Shown here: positions 62,071 through 64,000 of the stretch, piece by piece
Position numbering within the stretch: position 1 is the stretch's first letter
Layout of the letters: each line of letters starts with the position of its first letter
DNA from: an uncultured Saprospiraceae bacterium
GTDB lineage: Bacteria; Bacteroidota; Bacteroidia; Chitinophagales; Saprospiraceae
Direction of reading: 5' to 3'
Assembly: GCA_938015435.1 (NCBI GenBank)
Contig: CALLPN010000013.1
Location: 248,001-312,000, forward strand
DNA length: 64,000 nucleotides
Translations under genes and position numbers: made by a program
Notes under the pieces: generated by a model
Database searches by the model: none
Told to the model about the DNA's origin: nothing
Seen by the model: the letters and a program-made list of their open reading frames with translations, nothing else

Positions 62071-62625
62071 ATGGCAAGAGCAAAGACATTATTGAAAAAT
62101 GATCAATTCAGACTAACACTGGATAGATTATGCTATGAGATCATCGAGAACTATCCCGCAGCTAAGGAGAAATGTATTATAGGCATTCAAGAGAGAGGCA
62201 TATTTTTAGCAGAGCGAATAGCAGAGAGGTTAGCCAAGTTAGAGCGTGGTAGTAATTTAAAGGTAGGTAAACTCGATATAACGTTCTACAGAGACGATTA
62301 CCGCATACGTACCGAGCCAATTAAAGCTAGTGAAACTGATATAGAGTTCGATATAGATGGAAAGGATGTTATCCTGGTTGATGATGTTTTGTTTTCAGGA
62401 CGAACTATTCATGCCGCGATGACAGCTTTACAGGATTTTGGTCGTCCTGCAAGAGTTGAATTGCTTGTGATGGTAGATAGGAGATTCAATCGACATTTAC
62501 CGATTCAGCCAAACTATACCGGCTTAGTTGTAGATGCTTATGATGAGGCATATGTTAAAGTAGAGTATAATCATATCGAAGAAGAAGATAGGATATTATT
62601 GTTTTCGGCCAAAACGGCGAAATGA
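62071..62625 (+). CDS. pyrR: PyrR-type phosphoribosyltransferase
   Basis: 184 aa. PRPP motif VILVDDVLFSGRTIHAAM (100-117), GIQERGIFLAERIA near residue 40, and RRFNRHLPIQPNYTG at the end, all typical of PyrR, a uracil phosphoribosyltransferase and pyrimidine regulator. Adjacent to pyrB, as in many bacteria. No PyrR-binding attenuator was recognised here. Confidence 0.9.
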   Translation: MARAKTLLKNDQFRLTLDRLCYEIIENYPAAKEKCIIGIQERGIFLAERIAERLAKLERGSNLKVGKLDITFYRDDYRIRTEPIKASETDIEFDIDGKDVILVDDVLFSGRTIHAAMTALQDFGRPARVELLVMVDRRFNRHLPIQPNYTGLVVDAYDEAYVKVEYNHIEEEDRILLFSAKTAK

Positions 62626-62664
62626 TAATCGAAAAACTAAATAATTAAAACCGGTTAGTAGCAA

Positions 62665-63597
62665 ATGAGTCAGTCTCAACTGAGTACGAAGCATCTTTTA
62701 GGCATCAAGTATATCAATACTGATGATATCAATCTCATTTTCAAAACCGCGCAAAATTTCAAAGAGGTCATCAACAGACCGATCAAGAAAGTACCTTCAT
62801 TGAGAGATGTTACTATAGCCAATCTATTCTTTGAAAATAGTACTCGAACTCGTATTTCTTTTGAGTTGGCCGAAAAGAGATTATCCGCGGATACTGTAAA
62901 TTTTTCTGCTGCCAGTAGCTCTGTGAAAAAAGGGGAATCCTTATTGGATACAGTAAATAATATTCTCTCTATGAAAGTAGATATGGTAGTGATGAGGCAC
63001 CCTGCGCCTGGAGCACACCATTTTTTAGCTCAGCATATAGACGCAAATATAATCAATGCTGGAGATGGCACACACGAGCATCCAACTCAAGCTTTATTGG
63101 ACGCATTTTCGATGACTGAGAGAGTGGGAAGTCTTAAAGGCAAAAAGGTGGTGATTGTTGGAGATGTAATGCATAGTAGAGTGGCCTTATCAAATATATA
63201 TTGTTTACAGAAATTGGGTGCAAAAGTAATGGTTTGTGGTCCGCCAACTCTCCTTCCTAAGCATATAGCATCTCTTGGAGTACTTGTAGAATATAACATT
63301 GACAAGGCATTGGCTTGGTGTGATATAGCCAATATACTGCGTATACAGCTAGAGAGACAAGATATAAAATACATTCCCTCACTAAGAGAATACTCACTTT
63401 ATTACGGTGTCAATAAAGAAAGACTGAATAAACTAGATAAAGAAATAACAGTAATGCATCCAGGACCTATTAATAGAGGTGTCGAAATTACTAGTGATGT
63501 CGCGGATTCTGATCATTCTATCATATTGCAACAAGTAGAAAACGGGGTAGCGATAAGAATGGCCGTGTTATTTCTGCTGGCAGGGATAAGAGGCTGA
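62665..63597 (+). CDS. pyrB: Aspartate carbamoyltransferase catalytic subunit
   Basis: 310 aa. Joins carbamoyl phosphate and aspartate in pyrimidine synthesis. Carbamoyl phosphate motif FFENSTRTRISFE (STRTR at 59-63), HPAPGAHHF, GDGTHEHPTQALLDAF and HPGPINRGVEI. 39 bases after pyrR; the two form one unit. The unit runs no further in the window. Confidence 0.95.
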   Translation: MSQSQLSTKHLLGIKYINTDDINLIFKTAQNFKEVINRPIKKVPSLRDVTIANLFFENSTRTRISFELAEKRLSADTVNFSAASSSVKKGESLLDTVNNILSMKVDMVVMRHPAPGAHHFLAQHIDANIINAGDGTHEHPTQALLDAFSMTERVGSLKGKKVVIVGDVMHSRVALSNIYCLQKLGAKVMVCGPPTLLPKHIASLGVLVEYNIDKALAWCDIANILRIQLERQDIKYIPSLREYSLYYGVNKERLNKLDKEITVMHPGPINRGVEITSDVADSDHSIILQQVENGVAIRMAVLFLLAGIRG

Positions 63598-63722
63598 TTG
63601 CTGAATAGTTAAATAATATTTAAATAATAATCTCATATAACGAAGTATACATCGTTATATGTTTTTCTACTGAACTAAAATATGAATTATAGTTCATCAT
63701 AAATAAATAGAAATTCAATTAC

Positions 63723-64000
63723 GTGAATAGATTTTATACTCTTTTAATACTTTCATTTTTTGCATTGGGTTCATTGACTGCCCAGAAAGTGGATATCCAA
63801 ATCGAAGTGGATAACTATAAAAATGATACGCTTATCATAGGTAACTACTACGCAGATAGACAGTTAGTAAAGGATACGCTGATACGGAAATCCAATAAGG
63901 ATGATTTCTATCTGAGAGCAGATTCATTATTTGATTCTGGAGTCTATATTGCGATCACAATTCCAGATCACCAATTTTCTCAATTTATTATTCCTGCGGA
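63723..64000 (+). CDS. DUF4369-like exported protein, N-terminal part (runs off the right edge)
   Basis: Starts with GTG at 63723. Signal peptide (YTLLILSFFALGSLTAQ), then VDIQIEVDNYKNDTLIIGNYYADRQLVKDTL, the DUF4369 beta-strand layout common before a thioredoxin-like domain. The C-terminal part is outside the window. Confidence 0.65.
   Translation, partial: MNRFYTLLILSFFALGSLTAQKVDIQIEVDNYKNDTLIIGNYYADRQLVKDTLIRKSNKDDFYLRADSLFDSGVYIAITIPDHQFSQFIIPA

Overview
The window looks like a Bacteroidota chromosome segment, most plausibly Saprospiria-like (the class is an inference). Evidence: low GC, a gldC gliding gene, lipoproteins with SCS-type lipoboxes, a TonB receptor with a carboxypeptidase-like domain, TAnnTTTG-type -7 promoter elements, few Shine-Dalgarno sites, and a tmRNA whose tag reads GENRFALAA.

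Left host block (1-21.3 kb): the edge of an LRR-type secreted protein, a Nudix protein, a YwaF-type membrane protein, gldC, a metzincin lipoprotein, a 138-aa protein paired with a 1689-aa DUF4132 protein, rpsP with a structured leader, an unknown 462-aa protein, an EI24 membrane protein, a tyrosine/homogentisate degradation cluster (hmgA, fahA, VOC protein), an LEA-type lipoprotein and a TonB receptor fused to an HMA metal-binding domain.

Middle block (about 21.3-57.2 kb): a Mu-like (transposable, contractile-tailed) prophage. It is bounded by repeated TGTACATTTCGTTTT-type sites, four at the left end and two at the right. Order: a leftward accessory gene, a leftward repressor facing a rightward Cro-like gene across palindromic operators, a MuA-like transposase broken by a frameshift, a MuB-like ATPase, a second P-loop ATPase, and many small early genes including GemA-like, DUF5675 and DnaA-domain-IV proteins. 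The late genes are divergent. Leftward: small terminase, large terminase, gp36, DUF935 portal, MuF-like protein, virion morphogenesis protein. Rightward: protease/scaffold, capsid, sheath, two exported collagen-like proteins, tube, tail chaperone with a -1 frameshift extension, tape measure, hub, spike, gp25-like, X, J, I and a distal fibre protein.

Three recoding or breakage events stand out in the prophage. First, a textbook A AAA AAC slippery site with a 6-nt spacer and hairpin joins the tail chaperone to its extension. Second, a run of ten A joins the portal gene to the MuF-like gene, whose conserved-looking N-terminus has no ordinary start codon. Third, an indel splits the transposase within its catalytic core, so this prophage is probably unable to transpose unless the indel is a sequencing error.

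Right host block (57.2-64 kb): a small secreted protein with a sorting-domain-like end, ssrA (tmRNA), a candidate small RNA and twin 37-nt hairpin repeats, tsaD, a membrane protein, a DUF3822 protein, rsmD, pyrR, pyrB and the start of a DUF4369-like exported protein.
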